Shown here piece by piece: positions 61,692-64,000 of a stretch of DNA of 64,000 nucleotides (positions within the stretch are counted from its first letter, which is position 1; each line of letters starts with the position of its first letter). The translations under genes and the position numbers were made by a program. Origin of the DNA: Galaxea fascicularis (lineage: Eukaryota > Cnidaria > Anthozoa > Scleractinia > Euphylliidae); the NCBI GenBank assembly GCA_948470475.1, contig OX419345.1:5156033-5220032 (forward strand). Reading direction: 5' to 3'. A model generated the notes under the pieces. That model was not told the origin of the DNA, made no database searches, and saw only the letters and a list, made by a program, of their open reading frames with translations.

Positions 61692-64000
61692 ATTCTCTTT
61701 ACTGTTTGCCATACACTGCTTTTAATTTTAGTTCTGAGAAGTTAGTGTTAAATCAAACAATATTTCTTAGTTAGTATTTCTTTGTCATCACCTGCCTGCT
61801 TGAAATTGAAATGATATTGCGAGGAGAAATCGAAATTACTTAAAGTTAAAGTTTCAAATTTTATCAGCGCTGATGTTCGTACACGAAGCTCAGACGTTTC
61901 GGAGCTGCTGTCCCTTCATCGGTGAGACACTTTTAAGCCGCTCCTTTGGTCAGAAATTGAAGTGTAGTACCAACATGTACCATGTACTCTTTGGTAAAGC
62001 ACATTACTCGCACTCGATGGATATTTTGTAGTCCTCGTTACCATATAAATAACGAGCGAAGGAACTGTATCATCTAGATAGCTCGAGTTGAAAGAATGAA
62101 ATTACTTTACCAGCCGTTTTATAATATTGATTGCAGTGGAACATAAAAATTACGAAGCTCTCACACTGTGGCGCTTCACTCACCGTTATAATATCTCCTG
62201 AGTGGCTTTGCTCTCCAGATAATCCAATTTTACGATCCAGGTATTTATTCTAACAACTACGTACAAAAATTACCCGGTGGCTTAAGAAGGTGGGGTCTTT
62301 CTTTCAATTAATTTCAAACCCGCTCCACTTACAAGGCGTTGCTCTTTTCTGACAACCAAGAAGCACGCAGTTAGCGAACATGTCGGAACACAGTTTAGCC
62401 TGAGGTGAAAACCTGATTTCTTCAAACAATTAAGGCCGCATTGGATGTTACTGGTAGTTTTTGACGATTGAAACAATAACCTCTAACAACTTGCAAAAAC
62501 ATCCAACACAGTGTAAAACGCATTCAATGTTGGATTTTGTTGGCCAAAAATTATGAGAGCGTTTGCTCCCGGCATCTGAAGCTTGTCTATTGCAGTATTC
62601 TAAATGAAAGCCCCAACACCTGTCCAATATTTTTTAATTTTGAAATTTGTAAGTAATATTTTGCAAAACGAGATTTGGCTCTATTTTATCTATTGCATAC
62701 TTTTGTATTAAAGAATTAAGTTTAATATTCGCAAAATTTACCATATCAAACTTAAGTCTCGTTGGTGATCCTGAGATCAATTCATTTCCGGCGATTCCTG
62801 AAATATCTGACACTAATCTGTAAATGCGATTTTTCGATAACGCACTTAAATTAAGAAGGACTTCTTAAATGTATTTCTTGAGAGCGTCACAACACTAATG
62901 ACAATATTTATCGCTTTAAACGATATTTTTCAAAACATGAAAGTCGAGTTGTGTCCACACAGTAGTGGAAAACTTGCTGTCGAGGAAATAACGTACTTAG
63001 AGATACCCTTAATACCACTTCCTTTCGGAAACTGATAACACATCACCAGCACTTTCGGAAATTGTCTGTATATTTGCAGCAATACAAGGAACTTGATCCG
63101 CCAGTCTTGAGTGGCTTTCTAAGTTTAGCTCATGTAGTGCGATAGTGGAAAACGTTTACCAGTATCAAGCATATAAATTATGGGTAATCGGAATTCTGAA
63201 AAGACAAAAACAGCACTATTCGGAATATTCTGAAGGAAGGAACCATTTTAATTTTCATTTATCTTTCGATCAAAGTTGAATTTTTGTCATAACACCAAGG
63301 TATAATTGGATTAGAGATCAGAGGCCCCAAAGCAGCAAAGATTAAGTGCCCTTGCGAAATTAGTATAGGGGTTGTTTACTAATTAACCCTTAAAACTCTA
63401 GAAAGTTCGGTCGGACACACCGATCGCGAACGAAAAAAGGGTTTTCACTATTTGAACCTGACAGTGTAAAGTGACCGCAATTTAATTTTATGACTATAAA
63501 CGTCTTGGAATTCATGTAAAAGGTGAATGGTGAAATGCGTGAAAGGATTGCAGAATTTTCGATCCAAGCTTGCCAAGAAGGAGAAGGTGGGGGTTGTCGT
63601 GAAGGTGGGAGTCTTTGACAAGTCGAGCCGACTTCTGAGAGGTCATTACCATAAAACTAATATCGTGTGTTGTCGACAGAGCTGCAGTTTAACTACTGGC
63701 TAGCTGCGGAAAAACTGTATCAAAAACCATTTGCTTTCAGTACACTAAGTACTCGAACCAAAATTTCTTTTTTTCTTAACGACTCACAACGTTTCTTGTT
63801 GTACTTAATTAATATTTATTCGCGATTTGTACTCTATGATGGATGGATTCAGATGGATTCAGTTTATTTGGTGGAAGTACTTCCTCTACCCAATTACATT
63901 AAACGTACTATACAATAGACTATTGAGAGCTTAAAATTTATACCACGCTCTAGAAAATTCAGCCAATCAGAATGCAGGAAAGCCGTTCAGTTGTATATTC
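61692..64000. other. Unannotated right end
   Basis: 2.3 kb, AT-rich. No recognised gene, RNA or terminal repeat. Confidence 0.45.

Overview
The window is animal nuclear DNA. Two intron-rich genes lie head to tail on the minus strand. Every intron in both models is GT-AG, and introns and intergenic DNA are full of short inverted-repeat transposons. A tRNA-derived interspersed repeat (8011-8235 and 26588-27040) resembles repeats I associate with anthozoan genomes, so a coral or sea anemone is my best guess. That taxonomic call is inference; the two genes only establish a metazoan.

Left third (434-23632, minus): a myosin XVIII gene (MYO18A/B family), running right to left and leaving the window at its left edge. 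I placed 16 coding exons that splice in one continuous frame into 1226 codons: a Lys/Glu-rich N-terminus, a PDZ domain, an SH3-like linker and most of the myosin head. The converter end, IQ region and coiled-coil tail lie beyond position 1. Nucleotide-pocket motifs have drifted in the same way as in vertebrate MYO18A, which suggests a structural or tethering myosin rather than a motor.

Middle gap (23633-29836): intergenic. It holds the upstream region of the myosin gene, several inverted-repeat elements, a 5'-truncated LINE reverse-transcriptase fragment (about 25916-26392) and a composite tRNA-SINE insertion that folds into a near-perfect 261-bp palindrome bounded by a 12-bp target-site duplication.

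Right half (29837-50779, minus): a complete AUTS2-family gene. Thirteen coding exons join in frame into 891 residues. They carry the family's N-terminal EEDIIDGFA motif, acidic/Ser mini-exons, a His-rich HX repeat, the diagnostic [14 protein letters not shown] block and an Arg/Glu/Asp-rich C-terminal exon. By family knowledge it would be a nuclear regulator linked to Polycomb PRC1.3/1.5, p300 and CK2.

Right end (50780-64000): no gene I recognise. One plausible orphan first coding exon lies at 60166-60362 (minus), and a hAT-like inverted-repeat element at 61108-61691. The two main genes have no evident functional link; their adjacency is simply observed.
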